Shown here piece after piece: positions 1-6,679 of a stretch of DNA of 6,759 bases. Positions within the stretch are counted from its first letter, which is position 1; each line of letters begins with the position of its first letter. The position numbers were made by a program, and so were the translations under genes. Source of the DNA: Flavobacteriaceae bacterium (GTDB taxonomy: Bacteria; Bacteroidota; Bacteroidia; Flavobacteriales; Weeksellaceae); contig JAITOO010000181.1 in assembly GCA_031289875.1 (NCBI GenBank), forward strand, positions 1-6,759, in the 5' to 3' direction. The notes under the pieces were generated by a model that was not told where the DNA came from, made no database searches, and saw nothing but the letters and a program-made list of their open reading frames with translations.

Positions 1-438
1 CTTCCCCGACTTTCAGGCTTGACCCTCGTCTTAGGACAGAAATTAGCCCAGAATGTGAAAGTTCCGACTTTAATCGGTTTGGACGAAGCAGCGGCTGCCA
101 ACGTGATAAAAGAAAATCTGTTCACCGTTGGAAATGTAACTTACGACAATCCTGACCAAAAAGAAAATGCACGGGTATATTATCAAATTCCTGCTCCGAA
201 TACCAATTACGACCAAGGACAAATAATTGATATTTATTTAAGCGCCAAATCTATGGACAGTTTGAAAAGTAAAATCAGAGAATTGGATTATACCTTTAAT
301 AGACAATACGTTAAAGATACTGTTACAGGACAAATCAGTTCAAATCAGGAAAACCCGAAAATTTCCGTTCCTTCCAAACCTGCCGCAGAAGAAGCACAAA
401 AACCGAAAACTCCGCCTAAAAAAGTGATTTCCGAATAA
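1..438 (+). CDS. PASTA domain-containing protein, C-terminal part (5' end outside window)
   Basis: The reading frame is open from base 1 to the TAA at 436-438, so this is the last 145 codons of a longer gene. The first residues (LPRLSGLTLVLG) look like the closing strand of one PASTA repeat. A full PASTA repeat follows, from about KVPTLIGLDEAAA to IIDIYLSAK (bases 58-255). A spacer leads to a basic, Pro/Lys-rich tail ending KPKTPPKKVISE. PASTA repeats in Gram-positive kinases and PBPs bind peptidoglycan-type ligands. In Bacteroidota, as I recall them, such proteins have one N-terminal membrane anchor and several periplasmic repeats, and lie near D-Ala-D-Ala ligase; neither the anchor nor that gene is visible here. 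A cell-wall role is inferred. The next gene begins 12 bp later, so the two are probably co-transcribed. The family call is firm; the exact function is unknown. Confidence 0.85.
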   Translation, partial: LPRLSGLTLVLGQKLAQNVKVPTLIGLDEAAAANVIKENLFTVGNVTYDNPDQKENARVYYQIPAPNTNYDQGQIIDIYLSAKSMDSLKSKIRELDYTFNRQYVKDTVTGQISSNQENPKISVPSKPAAEEAQKPKTPPKKVISE

Positions 439-450
439 TTTTCCCAGCCG

Positions 451-1497
451 ATGACAGATGAAAATCTCCTTTTGGAAAACGAAACCGACGAAATGTACGA
501 ACATTTCAGATTTGTGGTGGACAAAGGGCAAAATCCCGTCCGAGTGGATAAATATCTGACGAACTACCTCGTAAATACCACACGCAACAAAGTGCAGCAG
601 GCCGCCCGCGCAGGAAACATCTTGGCTAACGGAAGCCTCGTGAAATCTAACTATAAAGTGAAGCCCAACGACTTGATTACTGTTGTGCTGGCGCACCCGC
701 CGAGAGATACTACGGTCGTTCCGCAGGATATTCCTATTAATATCGTTTATGAAGACGAAGATTTACTCGTTGTGAACAAAAAAGCGGGAATGGTCGTTCA
801 CCCCGGATTTGGAAATTTTGAGGGAACATTAGTCAATGCGCTTGCCTATCATTTCAGCCAACTTTCTTTCTTTCAGTCAGATTTGGAAAACCGTCCGGGA
901 TTAGTCCATCGGATTGACAAAGATACCTCAGGCTTGCTCGTTATCGCCAAGAATGAATACGCCATGAATCATCTGGCAAAACAGTTTTTCAACAGAACCA
1001 CGCAGCGACGCTACAACGCTTTGGTTTGGGGCAATTTTGACGAAGACGAAGGGACGGTTGAGGGCAACATCGGGCGCGATTTGAAAGACCGAATGCAGAT
1101 GGCGGTTTTCCCCGACGGTTCACAAGGAAAGCCTGCGGTAACGCATTACAGGATATTGGAACGCTTCCGCTATGTAACGCTGATTGAGTGCCGACTGGAA
1201 ACAGGACGTACGCATCAGATTCGGACGCACATGAAATATTTGGGACATATTTTGTTCAACGACACGCGCTACGGCGGAGATAAAATCCTGAAAGGCACAA
1301 CGTTCACTAAATACAAGCAGTTTGTGGAAAATTGTTTTAAAATTTTGCCGAGACAAGCGCTGCATGCCCGCACACTGGGTTTCGTCCACCCTGTTACCAA
1401 AAAGGAAATGTTTTTTGAGGCAGACCTGCCCGAAGATATGTCTCAGGCAATTGAAAAATGGAGAAATTACGTGAATTTCAATCAGTTAGATGCTTAG
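451..1497 (+). CDS. rluD: RluA/RluD-family 23S rRNA pseudouridine synthase
   Basis: This 348-residue protein isomerises uridine to pseudouridine in RNA. E. coli RluD acts on positions 1911, 1915 and 1917 of 23S rRNA helix 69. An S4 RNA-binding domain spans about residues 30-80 (PVRVDKYL, then the ANGSLVKSNYKVKPND loop). The catalytic domain carries the family motif HRIDKDTSG at 153-161, with D156 as the expected catalytic aspartate, and a second conserved motif, GRTHQIRTH, at 252-260. Length and domain order fit a complete RluD-type enzyme. The acidic N-terminal extension (about residues 1-17) precedes the S4 domain. ATG at 451 lies 12 bp after the upstream stop and no better start is seen. 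The end overlaps the next gene by 8 bases, pointing to one operon. Family assignment is very secure, but RluA-family members differ in target, so the rluD symbol rests on the S4 domain and overall likeness only. Confidence 0.9.
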   Translation: MTDENLLLENETDEMYEHFRFVVDKGQNPVRVDKYLTNYLVNTTRNKVQQAARAGNILANGSLVKSNYKVKPNDLITVVLAHPPRDTTVVPQDIPINIVYEDEDLLVVNKKAGMVVHPGFGNFEGTLVNALAYHFSQLSFFQSDLENRPGLVHRIDKDTSGLLVIAKNEYAMNHLAKQFFNRTTQRRYNALVWGNFDEDEGTVEGNIGRDLKDRMQMAVFPDGSQGKPAVTHYRILERFRYVTLIECRLETGRTHQIRTHMKYLGHILFNDTRYGGDKILKGTTFTKYKQFVENCFKILPRQALHARTLGFVHPVTKKEMFFEADLPEDMSQAIEKWRNYVNFNQLDA

Positions 1498-2989
1498 AAA
1501 GATGAGACTTAAGATTATTTTATTTATATTATTGATTACGGCTATAAAAATTCCTTTGCTCTTGATACATCATATTCAGGAAGATGCGTTTATCTCCTGG
1601 CGCGTGGCGCAGAATATCCTTGATTACGGAGTAATGGGGTATAATGGTGAAGAAAAAATATCTGCTTCAACAACTTACGGCTATGTTTTTCTTTCCTTGA
1701 TTTTTAACGTCATTTTCGGGAAAGCAAATTTCATTTTTCCCTTACTGATTTTCAACACTTTGCTATTCACTGCGGGGTCTTACCGCCTTTCGCAGTTGTT
1801 TTTTGAAGAAAATAAAAAACGCTTTTGGTTTACCGCTTTGCTGGCGTTTATTCCACCTGCGCTGAAAGCCTCTTATCTCGGCATGGAATACGCTTTGGTG
1901 TTTTTTCTATACACAAATTTTCTGTACTTCGGACTTGAAAAAAGCAAAAAATGGGCATATTGGATTTTTCCTGTTCTTTTGATTTGGACAAGATTGGACG
2001 CCGTTATTTTTCTCGGAATCACGTTTTTAATGGAATTGATTTTTAGAAAAAAATGGAATTGGAATTTTGTCTTTGGAGGAATTGTCGGATTAGGTTCGGT
2101 TTTGGCATTCAATTATCTGTATTTCAATCAATGGGTCAATAATACTATCATTGCAAAAAGCCTCGCCTACGAACAGCCCGCTACATGGAGCAAACGATGG
2201 GCGTTTATTAAAGTACAGATTTTGAATTTTTTAGGAGTCATAAAAGTTCCTGTACCGTATTTCAATTTCACGACTGTAATTTTCTTTGCCACAGAGTTTA
2301 TTTGCTTTTTCATCTTGTTGGTGAAAAAAGACAAACAACGGATTTTTCTTTGGATACTTTTGTTGTTTTCATTAGTAAAAATGCTTATTTTCCAATATGA
2401 ACTCAGCAATTTTGATTGGTATTATTGGATTCCGCAGATATTTCTTTTTTCATTCATCTTGCTGTATATAGTGGATTTGCAAAGACCCAAAAGGTGGATT
2501 GCAGCATACATCATCGTTTTGGGAATCCCCATGTTCGGTTATCAACTGATACATTCAATTGCTACGGCAAATGGCGAATGGAACTACCGGCGCAAGATTG
2601 GAATAGACTTGGGAAACATGGAAGCAGACAAATCCAAAACCATATTTTTAGAGCCTGCAGGTTACGTGCCGTATTTTTCCGGTTTAAAGACGATTGATTT
2701 CGTCGGTTTAGTGGACAAGAGAATCCAGCATGAATTTCTAACCGACAAAAAAAATGCGTTTTACCATATGATTTTCAAATATCACCCCGATTATATTTTG
2801 GCAATGGATTCCTTCGATTGGGACAACCAGCTTTCGCCTGAGCAAAAAACTTACCTTAACGCTCATTATCAATTTGTTAAAGAATACAAAATTTCAGACC
2901 ATTTGGACTCTAATTATTTGATTATCAAAAAGATTTATCAAATAAAACCGTCAGGAATAAATTATTGCCTGTATAAGTTGAAAAATTAG
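1490..2989 (+). CDS. Predicted GT-C-type membrane glycosyltransferase (function unknown)
   Basis: This 499-residue membrane protein has about ten to eleven hydrophobic segments (roughly residues 7-26, 62-76, 80-100, 112-129, 132-149, 155-185, 191-212, 255-278, 284-305, 309-330, 337-355) and a soluble C-terminal part of about 140 residues. After the first membrane segment comes an acidic loop, QEDAFISWRVAQN, with E31-D32. GT-C enzymes use an acidic motif at this place with polyprenyl-phosphate sugar donors. The next loop (EEKISASTTYGYVFLS), the WTRLDA segment, and the tail motif with AGYVPYFSGLKTIDFVGLVD resemble large uncharacterised GT-C families related to mycobacterial AftB-like proteins. 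Donor and acceptor cannot be read from sequence. ATG at 1490 overlaps the preceding stop by 8 bases; ATG at 1502 (codon 5) is an equally reasonable start with a 4-base gap. GC in 1681-1920 is about 38% by hand count. It could also be a flippase-like or O-antigen-ligase-like protein, but the loop-1 acidic pair favours GT-C. Confidence 0.7.
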   Translation: MLRKMRLKIILFILLITAIKIPLLLIHHIQEDAFISWRVAQNILDYGVMGYNGEEKISASTTYGYVFLSLIFNVIFGKANFIFPLLIFNTLLFTAGSYRLSQLFFEENKKRFWFTALLAFIPPALKASYLGMEYALVFFLYTNFLYFGLEKSKKWAYWIFPVLLIWTRLDAVIFLGITFLMELIFRKKWNWNFVFGGIVGLGSVLAFNYLYFNQWVNNTIIAKSLAYEQPATWSKRWAFIKVQILNFLGVIKVPVPYFNFTTVIFFATEFICFFILLVKKDKQRIFLWILLLFSLVKMLIFQYELSNFDWYYWIPQIFLFSFILLYIVDLQRPKRWIAAYIIVLGIPMFGYQLIHSIATANGEWNYRRKIGIDLGNMEADKSKTIFLEPAGYVPYFSGLKTIDFVGLVDKRIQHEFLTDKKNAFYHMIFKYHPDYILAMDSFDWDNQLSPEQKTYLNAHYQFVKEYKISDHLDSNYLIIKKIYQIKPSGINYCLYKLKN

Positions 2990-2997
2990 TATCTTTG
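2965..2997 (+). promoter_or_regulatory. Bacteroidota-type promoter for kdsA
   Basis: The -7 element TATCTTTG (2990-2997) matches TAnnTTTG exactly. A TTG at 2965-2967 lies 22 bp upstream, within the 17-23 bp spacing known for Flavobacterium promoters. Transcription would start near 3003-3005, leaving a very short leader before ATG 3014. The -33 element lies inside the last codons of the membrane-protein gene and the -7 element starts right after its stop. kdsA can therefore be expressed apart from the upstream operon. Confidence 0.65.
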
Positions 2998-3013
2998 TAA
3001 GAAGCAATAACAA

Positions 3014-3835
3014 ATGAACACACTTCGTAACCTCCCGAAAATCAAGCATATTGATACAAATAATTTTTTCCTCATCGCAGGTCCCTGCCTCATCGAAGGC
3101 GAACAAATGGCGCTGGACATTGCAGGAAAAGTCGTTGAAATCACTGATAAATTAGGCATTCCGTACATTTTTAAAGGTTCGTTCAAAAAAGCCAACCGCT
3201 CAAGGGTGGACAGTTTCACAACTATCGGCGAGCAAAAATCGCTGGAAATCTTAAAAAAAGTTGGAGAAACATTCAACATTCCAACCACAACGGACATTCA
3301 CGAAAACGAACACGCCGCCCGCGCAGCGCAGTACGTTGATGTTTTGCAGATTCCCGCCTTTCTCATACGCCAGACAGATTTGCTGATTGCCGCCGCCCAA
3401 ACGGGAAAATTCATAACCCTCAAAAAAGGGCAGTTTCTTTCTCCCGAAGCGATGCAGTTCGCAGCACAGAAAATCAAAGATTCGGGCAATGACAATTATG
3501 CAATTATTGACCGCGGAACATCTTTCGGTTATACCGATTTGATTATAGATTTCAGAGGAATCCCGACGATGAGACAGTACGCCCCTGTCATCTTGGACGT
3601 TACGCATTCCTTGCAACAGCCCAACCAAACGTCGGGTGTAACAGGCGGTCGCCCCGACATGATCGAAACTGTTTCCAAAGCGGGAATAGCTGTCGGAGCA
3701 GATGGAATTTTCATCGAAACGCACCCCGACCCCTCCAAAGCGCTGTCTGACGGAGCAAATATGCTGAAATTGGATTTATTGGAAAGTTTGTTAGAGAAAT
3801 TAACCGCTATCCGAAAAGTGGTAAAAGAATTTTAG
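3014..3835 (+). CDS. kdsA: 3-deoxy-8-phosphooctulonate synthase (Kdo-8-P synthase), metal-dependent class
   Basis: KdsA condenses phosphoenolpyruvate with D-arabinose 5-phosphate to give Kdo 8-phosphate, a cytosolic step towards the Kdo of lipopolysaccharide inner core. The 273-residue protein is a full-length TIM barrel of the DAHP/KDO8P synthase family. Visible motifs are LIAGPCLIEGE near the N-terminus, FKGSFKKANRSR, QIPAFLIRQTDLL, LKKGQFLSPE, DRGTSFGYTDLIIDFRGIP, DVTHSLQ and IETHPDPSKALSDGAN. The four metal ligands known from Aquifex KdsA (Cys11, His185, Glu222, Asp233) line up with C25, H198, E235 and D246 with nearly identical spacing. This places it in the metal-dependent class, unlike the E. 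coli enzyme, which has Asn at the cysteine position. ATG 3014 lies 16 bases after the -7 promoter box. No Shine-Dalgarno is seen, only an A-rich leader. A VanW-family gene follows after 52 bp. Confidence 0.96.
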   Translation: MNTLRNLPKIKHIDTNNFFLIAGPCLIEGEQMALDIAGKVVEITDKLGIPYIFKGSFKKANRSRVDSFTTIGEQKSLEILKKVGETFNIPTTTDIHENEHAARAAQYVDVLQIPAFLIRQTDLLIAAAQTGKFITLKKGQFLSPEAMQFAAQKIKDSGNDNYAIIDRGTSFGYTDLIIDFRGIPTMRQYAPVILDVTHSLQQPNQTSGVTGGRPDMIETVSKAGIAVGADGIFIETHPDPSKALSDGANMLKLDLLESLLEKLTAIRKVVKEF

Positions 3836-3887
3836 CCCTGTGCTTGAAATTATTAAATCGGCGAATCATCCTTAAACAAAAGAATTA

Positions 3888-4730
3888 ATGAAACGGAATG
3901 TTAATCTCTTAAATAATTTGAATGTTAAAAAGCCTCAAAACAGGAATATCATAAGAAAATTTTTTGGGAGAGAATTCTTTATTTTCAAACGAAAAATAAT
4001 TTGGTATTCAGGCTCTGATAATTATGCTAAGATTGATTTAAATGAAAATCCAAATATTTCCGTGATATGTCATAAATCTTTTTTACTCCGTCCGTTAAAA
4101 GATGTAGATATGATTCTACAATATAATAAGGTTTTTAATTTAAAGTTGGCAATAAAAAATATCAATGGCGTAATCATCAAGCCGGGAGAAGTTTTTTCAA
4201 TATGGAAAATGGTAGGAAGACCGACAAAATCCAAAGGTTATCAGGAGGGTTTAGTGCTTCACAACGGACAAATTTTAAAAGGAATCGGCGGAGGTCTATG
4301 TCAATTAGGTAATTTGTTGTACTGGATGTTTCTCCACAGTCCATTGACAATCAAAGAAAGATGGAGGCATGGATATGATGTTTTTCCGGATATTAATCGT
4401 ACCATTCCTTTTGCCTGTGGAGCTACTTTGTCCTACAACTATGTAGATTTACAAGTGAAAAATGATACGGATAAATCTTTCAAAATTGCTCTGTGGTTAG
4501 ATGATGAATATTTAAACGGAGAATTATTCAGCTCAGGAAAATTGGACAATGATTATGAAATTTTTGAAACCGACCATTGCATAAAACAACAATGGTGGGG
4601 TGGATATACAAGACATAATAAAATTTGGAAAAAAATAATCAATAAGGATACTAAAAAAGAAAAAATAGAATTATCCTCTGAAAATCATGCAATTATGATG
4701 TATAACCCTTTGATTGAAAACAAAATATAA
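3888..4730 (+). CDS. VanW family protein
   Basis: This 280-residue protein belongs to the VanW family, named after an accessory gene of vanB-type glycopeptide-resistance clusters but widespread elsewhere; its biochemical role is unknown. The VanW core runs from about residue 94 to 190. It holds IKPGEVFSIWKMVGRPTKS, GYQEGLVLHNG, GIGGGLCQLGN (132-142, including C138), the RHGYDVFPD segment (Y163) and the PFACGATLSYNYVDLQV segment. The C-terminal half (SFKIALWLDDEYLNGEL, then a Trp-rich part near TDHCIKQQWWGGYTRHNK) also fits the family. No signal peptide is evident; the N-terminus is basic. Hand-counted GC is 73/240 (30%) over 4021-4260, against 114/240 (48%) over part of kdsA (3241-3480), so composition differs from its neighbour and transfer is possible. 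The gap after kdsA is 52 bp with no TAnnTTTG box, so read-through from kdsA is likely. Nothing here supports a vancomycin-resistance role. Confidence 0.85.
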   Translation: MKRNVNLLNNLNVKKPQNRNIIRKFFGREFFIFKRKIIWYSGSDNYAKIDLNENPNISVICHKSFLLRPLKDVDMILQYNKVFNLKLAIKNINGVIIKPGEVFSIWKMVGRPTKSKGYQEGLVLHNGQILKGIGGGLCQLGNLLYWMFLHSPLTIKERWRHGYDVFPDINRTIPFACGATLSYNYVDLQVKNDTDKSFKIALWLDDEYLNGELFSSGKLDNDYEIFETDHCIKQQWWGGYTRHNKIWKKIINKDTKKEKIELSSENHAIMMYNPLIENKI

Positions 4731-4770
4731 CAATTCTTATTTTTCTATTATTTAATTCTATTTAGTCAGC

Positions 4771-4801
4771 CTGAAAAAATGATTAACAATAATTAACTTT
4801 G
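4771..4801 (+). promoter_or_regulatory. Bacteroidota-type promoter for hemN (weak -33)
   Basis: TAACTTTG at 4794-4801 is an exact TAnnTTTG -7 box, 20 bases before the hemN ATG. The best -33 candidate is CTG at 4771-4773, one mismatch from TTG, with a 20-bp spacer. Transcription would begin near 4807-4810. The 91-bp gap 4731-4821 is otherwise very A+T-rich, and I see no convincing terminator for the VanW gene in it. Confidence 0.55.
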
Positions 4802-4805
4802 TAAA

Positions 4806-4819
4806 TTCTTAAATAAGAA
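4806..4819. repeat. Inverted repeat TTCTTA-AA-TAAGAA at hemN transcription start region
   Basis: TTCTTA (4806-4811) and TAAGAA (4814-4819) form a perfect 6+6 dyad with a 2-bp centre, between the -7 box and the hemN start codon. The position suits an operator at the start site. The arms are A+T-rich, the surroundings are too, and the motif is not an FNR/CRP-type box that I recognise, so chance is a real alternative. Confidence 0.25.
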
Positions 4820-4821
4820 AA

Positions 4822-6183
4822 ATGCAAAATCATTTAATACAAAAATATAACGTTCCCGGACCCCGCTACACCAGCTATCCGACCGTTCCTTATTGGGACG
4901 AGGCAAATTTTTCCTCCAAAAAATGGATAGAAACCCTGCAAAAATCTTTCCGCGAGAGCAATCGAAAAGAGGGCATCAGCCTGTATCTTCATCTGCCTTT
5001 TTGCGAAAGCCTTTGCACGTTCTGCGCCTGCAACAAACGCATTACCAAACAGCATTCCGTTGAAACGCCCTACATCGAAGCGATGTTGAAAGAATGGCAG
5101 ATGTATCTCGACTTGCTTCCCGAAAAACCCGTGATACGAGAGGTGCATTTAGGCGGAGGAACACCGTCTTTTTTCTCGCCTGAAAATTTGAAATATTTGC
5201 TGGAAAACATTTTTGCCAAAGCAGAAATTTATCCTGAAAAAGAATTTGGTTTTGAAGGACATCCGAACAATACGACCCAAGAACATTTACAAACCTTGTA
5301 CAACTTAGGTTTCCGCCGCGTGAGTTTCGGCGTTCAAGATTATGATATTGAAGTTCAAAAGGCTATTCACCGCATTCAGCCGCTGACGAATGTGAAAAAA
5401 GCCACTGAAACGGCGCGAGAAATCGGCTATGAAAGCATCAGCCACGATTTGGTTTTCGGACTGCCGTTTCAAAACGAAGAAAAAGTGATTAATACCATTA
5501 AAATCACCGAAGAGCTTCACCCTGACCGTATTGCGTTTTATTCTTACGCTCATGTCCCTTGGATTAAAGGCGTGGGACAGCGCGGCTTCGAAGAAAACGA
5601 CCTGCCGAGCGGCGAAGAAAAACGCCGCCTGTACGAAGCAGGAAAACGACTGCTGGAAAAAATAAATTATTATGAAATCGGAATGGATCATTTTTCACTG
5701 AAAACGGACAACTTATATAAATCCATGATTAACAAGAAAATACACCGAAATTTCATGGGGTACACCTCGTCTTCAACGCAGGTGATGATTGGTCTCGGCG
5801 TATCTTCGATTTCAGACAGTTGGTACGCTTTTGCCCAAAATGCGAAAACGATTGAAGAATATTATCAAAAACTTGAAAACCAAGAACTTCCCGTATTCAG
5901 AGGGCATATTTTGAACGAAGAAGATTTGATAATTCGCCGGCATGTTTTAAATTTGATGTGCCTGCTCGAAACAGAATGGAATCCGAACGATTTGCCTGAC
6001 GTTTTTCCTGAAATATTGGAACGGATGCAAGAATTTGAAACGGACGGATTGCTGCAAATTCACGGAAATAAAATCACGGTGAAAGAAGAAGGACGGTCAT
6101 TCATACGAAACATCTGCATGGCATTTGACCTGCGCATGATGAAGCATCTGCCCGAAACCCGCCTTTTTTCGATGACGGTATAG
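4822..6183 (+). CDS. hemN: Oxygen-independent coproporphyrinogen III oxidase (radical SAM HemN)
   Basis: HemN oxidatively decarboxylates two propionates of coproporphyrinogen III to the vinyl groups of protoporphyrinogen IX in haem synthesis. It works without O2, using S-adenosylmethionine and a [4Fe-4S] cluster in the cytoplasm. The 453-residue protein is collinear with E. coli HemN. It has the N-terminal PGPRYTSYPT motif and then LYLHLPFCESLCTFCACN, with cluster cysteines C61, C65 and C68 plus the HemN-specific C70; Y55 matches E. coli Tyr56. GGGTPS follows at 111-116, and then RRVSFGVQDYDIEVQ, DLVFGLPFQ, IGMDHF and HRNFMGYT. The HemN C-terminal domain ends with IRNICMAFD. These features separate true HemN from HemW-like proteins, which lack the fourth cysteine pattern and the C-terminal domain. 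ATG 4822 lies 20 bases after the -7 box. The downstream gene is convergent, so hemN appears to be transcribed alone. Confidence 0.96.
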   Translation: MQNHLIQKYNVPGPRYTSYPTVPYWDEANFSSKKWIETLQKSFRESNRKEGISLYLHLPFCESLCTFCACNKRITKQHSVETPYIEAMLKEWQMYLDLLPEKPVIREVHLGGGTPSFFSPENLKYLLENIFAKAEIYPEKEFGFEGHPNNTTQEHLQTLYNLGFRRVSFGVQDYDIEVQKAIHRIQPLTNVKKATETAREIGYESISHDLVFGLPFQNEEKVINTIKITEELHPDRIAFYSYAHVPWIKGVGQRGFEENDLPSGEEKRRLYEAGKRLLEKINYYEIGMDHFSLKTDNLYKSMINKKIHRNFMGYTSSSTQVMIGLGVSSISDSWYAFAQNAKTIEEYYQKLENQELPVFRGHILNEEDLIIRRHVLNLMCLLETEWNPNDLPDVFPEILERMQEFETDGLLQIHGNKITVKEEGRSFIRNICMAFDLRMMKHLPETRLFSMTV

Positions 6184-6218
6184 GCAAGTTGTCCTCCACA
6201 CGAAAATACACACAAATC

Positions 6219-6247
6219 CATTGACCAACATCAATGCGTTATTTTTT
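6219..6247 (+). terminator. Possible weak intrinsic terminator after hemN
   Basis: CATTGA (6219-6224) and TCAATG (6231-6236) form a perfect 6-bp stem with a 6-base loop, followed by CGTTA and a run of six T (6242-6247). The stem is short and has only two G-C pairs, and the T-run lies inside the 3' end of the convergent regulator gene. It is the only terminator-like structure in the 55-bp gap between the two converging genes. On the minus strand no T-run follows the stem, so any activity would serve hemN. Confidence 0.3.
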
Positions 6248-6601
6248 CAACTTTTCAATTTCCTCCTTCAAAAGTCGGATTTCTTCTTTTAACAAATTGA
6301 TGTATTCTTGTAGATTCTCTATCAGAGAATTGGGAATATTGTAATAATTCACATTGCTTCCCGAATGGTCGTGAAAAGTAGAATTGTCGTACTGAAAACT
6401 GAAAGTTCGTTCTGTTTCTTTGATTTCATCAATTGAAACGTCCAAAACCTTTGCAAGTTTCAGCCATTCGTCCTCGTGAATTTTTACCTCGCCTCTTTCT
6501 TTGCGGGAATAGTTGGAAGTGTCTGTTGACAGGGATTTTGCCATTTGTTCTTGAGAAAGCCCCTTGTCTTTTCTTACGGCTTTTAACTTGTGTTGAATCA
6601 T
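6239..6601 (-). CDS. XRE-family HTH transcriptional regulator with C-terminal coiled coil
   Basis: This 120-residue protein is a probable DNA-binding repressor or activator. The N-terminal Cro/C1-type helix-turn-helix domain covers about residues 2-62 (IQHKLKAVRKDKGLSQEQMAKSL, then SNYSRKERGEVKI and WLKLAKVLDVSIDEIKE). A polar, His/Asn-rich linker (about 63-90) leads to a C-terminal helix with Ile/Leu at 94, 97, 101, 104, 108, 111, 115 and 118. That strict 3-4 spacing marks a coiled coil, most likely for dimerisation. I chose ATG at 6599-6601. A frame extension to 6670 would add 23 hydrophobic residues not typical of XRE proteins, encoded by the repeat-rich upstream DNA. A 12-bp palindrome overlaps the start codon, which suggests autoregulation. 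The gene converges with hemN and is divergent from the gene starting near 6728. Regulated target and ligand are unknown. Confidence 0.88.
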   Translation of the reverse strand: MIQHKLKAVRKDKGLSQEQMAKSLSTDTSNYSRKERGEVKIHEDEWLKLAKVLDVSIDEIKETERTFSFQYDNSTFHDHSGSNVNYYNIPNSLIENLQEYINLLKEEIRLLKEEIEKLKK

Positions 6602-6611
6602 TTGTACAAAT
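6600..6611. promoter_or_regulatory. Perfect palindrome ATTTGTACAAAT over regulator start codon (candidate operator)
   Basis: The 12 bp read the same on both strands and include two bases of the regulator's ATG. A second TGTACA core with the same right flank (TGTACAAA, 6633-6640) lies exactly 30 bp away, about three helical turns, so two dimers would sit on the same face of the DNA. This arrangement is typical of XRE autoregulation; binding by this regulator is inferred. Confidence 0.5.
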
Positions 6612-6614
6612 TTC

Positions 6615-6669
6615 TTGCAAAATTGCAAAATATGTACAAAAAATGCAAAATAATTACATAAAAAATGCA
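6615..6669. repeat. Cluster of short repeats upstream of the XRE gene
   Basis: TGCAAAAT occurs at 6616-6623, 6624-6631 (perfect tandem) and 6644-6651. TTGCAA, itself a palindrome, occurs at 6615-6620 and 6623-6628. The 10-mer AAAAAATGCA occurs at 6638-6647 and 6660-6669. All lie between the regulator and the divergent promoter at 6680-6710. They may be operator sites or part of the regulator's own promoter, for which I found no exact TAnnTTTG on the minus strand. Low complexity explains some, but not obviously all, of the repetition. Confidence 0.45.
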
Positions 6670-6679
6670 CGGAAATTTA

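Noticed and set aside
340..696. Minus-strand open frame of 118 codons spanning the PASTA/rluD junction
   Set aside because: It is antisense to two well-supported coding regions and has no domain.
2962..3010. Inverted pair TTATTGC (2962-2968) and GCAATAA (3004-3010) flanking the kdsA promoter
   Set aside because: The arms are 35 bp apart, short and A+T-rich; one overlaps the -33 TTG. Chance is the simplest explanation, and no regulator site of this form is known to me.
3251..3724. Minus-strand open frame of 157 codons inside kdsA
   Set aside because: It lies wholly opposite a strongly conserved gene, and the translated product is Cys/Arg-rich low-quality sequence with no domain.
3888..4730. 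Glycopeptide (vancomycin) resistance gene
   Set aside because: Only the VanW family is present. There are no vanH, vanA/B, vanX, vanY or vanRS-type genes nearby, and the host appears Gram-negative.
4782..4797. Direct repeat ATTAAC at 10-bp spacing before hemN
   Set aside because: A 6-mer of mostly A/T in an A+T-rich gap is expected by chance, and the second copy overlaps the -7 box.
5305..5691. Minus-strand open frame of 128 codons inside hemN
   Set aside because: It is a shadow of hemN codon structure. The product is Phe/Ala-rich with no motif, and no promoter or start context was seen.
6602..6670. 23-residue N-terminal extension of the XRE protein, starting at 6670
   Set aside because: The added residues (MHFLCNYFAFFVHILQF...) are hydrophobic and unlike XRE N-termini, while MIQHKLKAVRKDKG is a typical start. 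The DNA concerned is the repeat-rich regulatory region.
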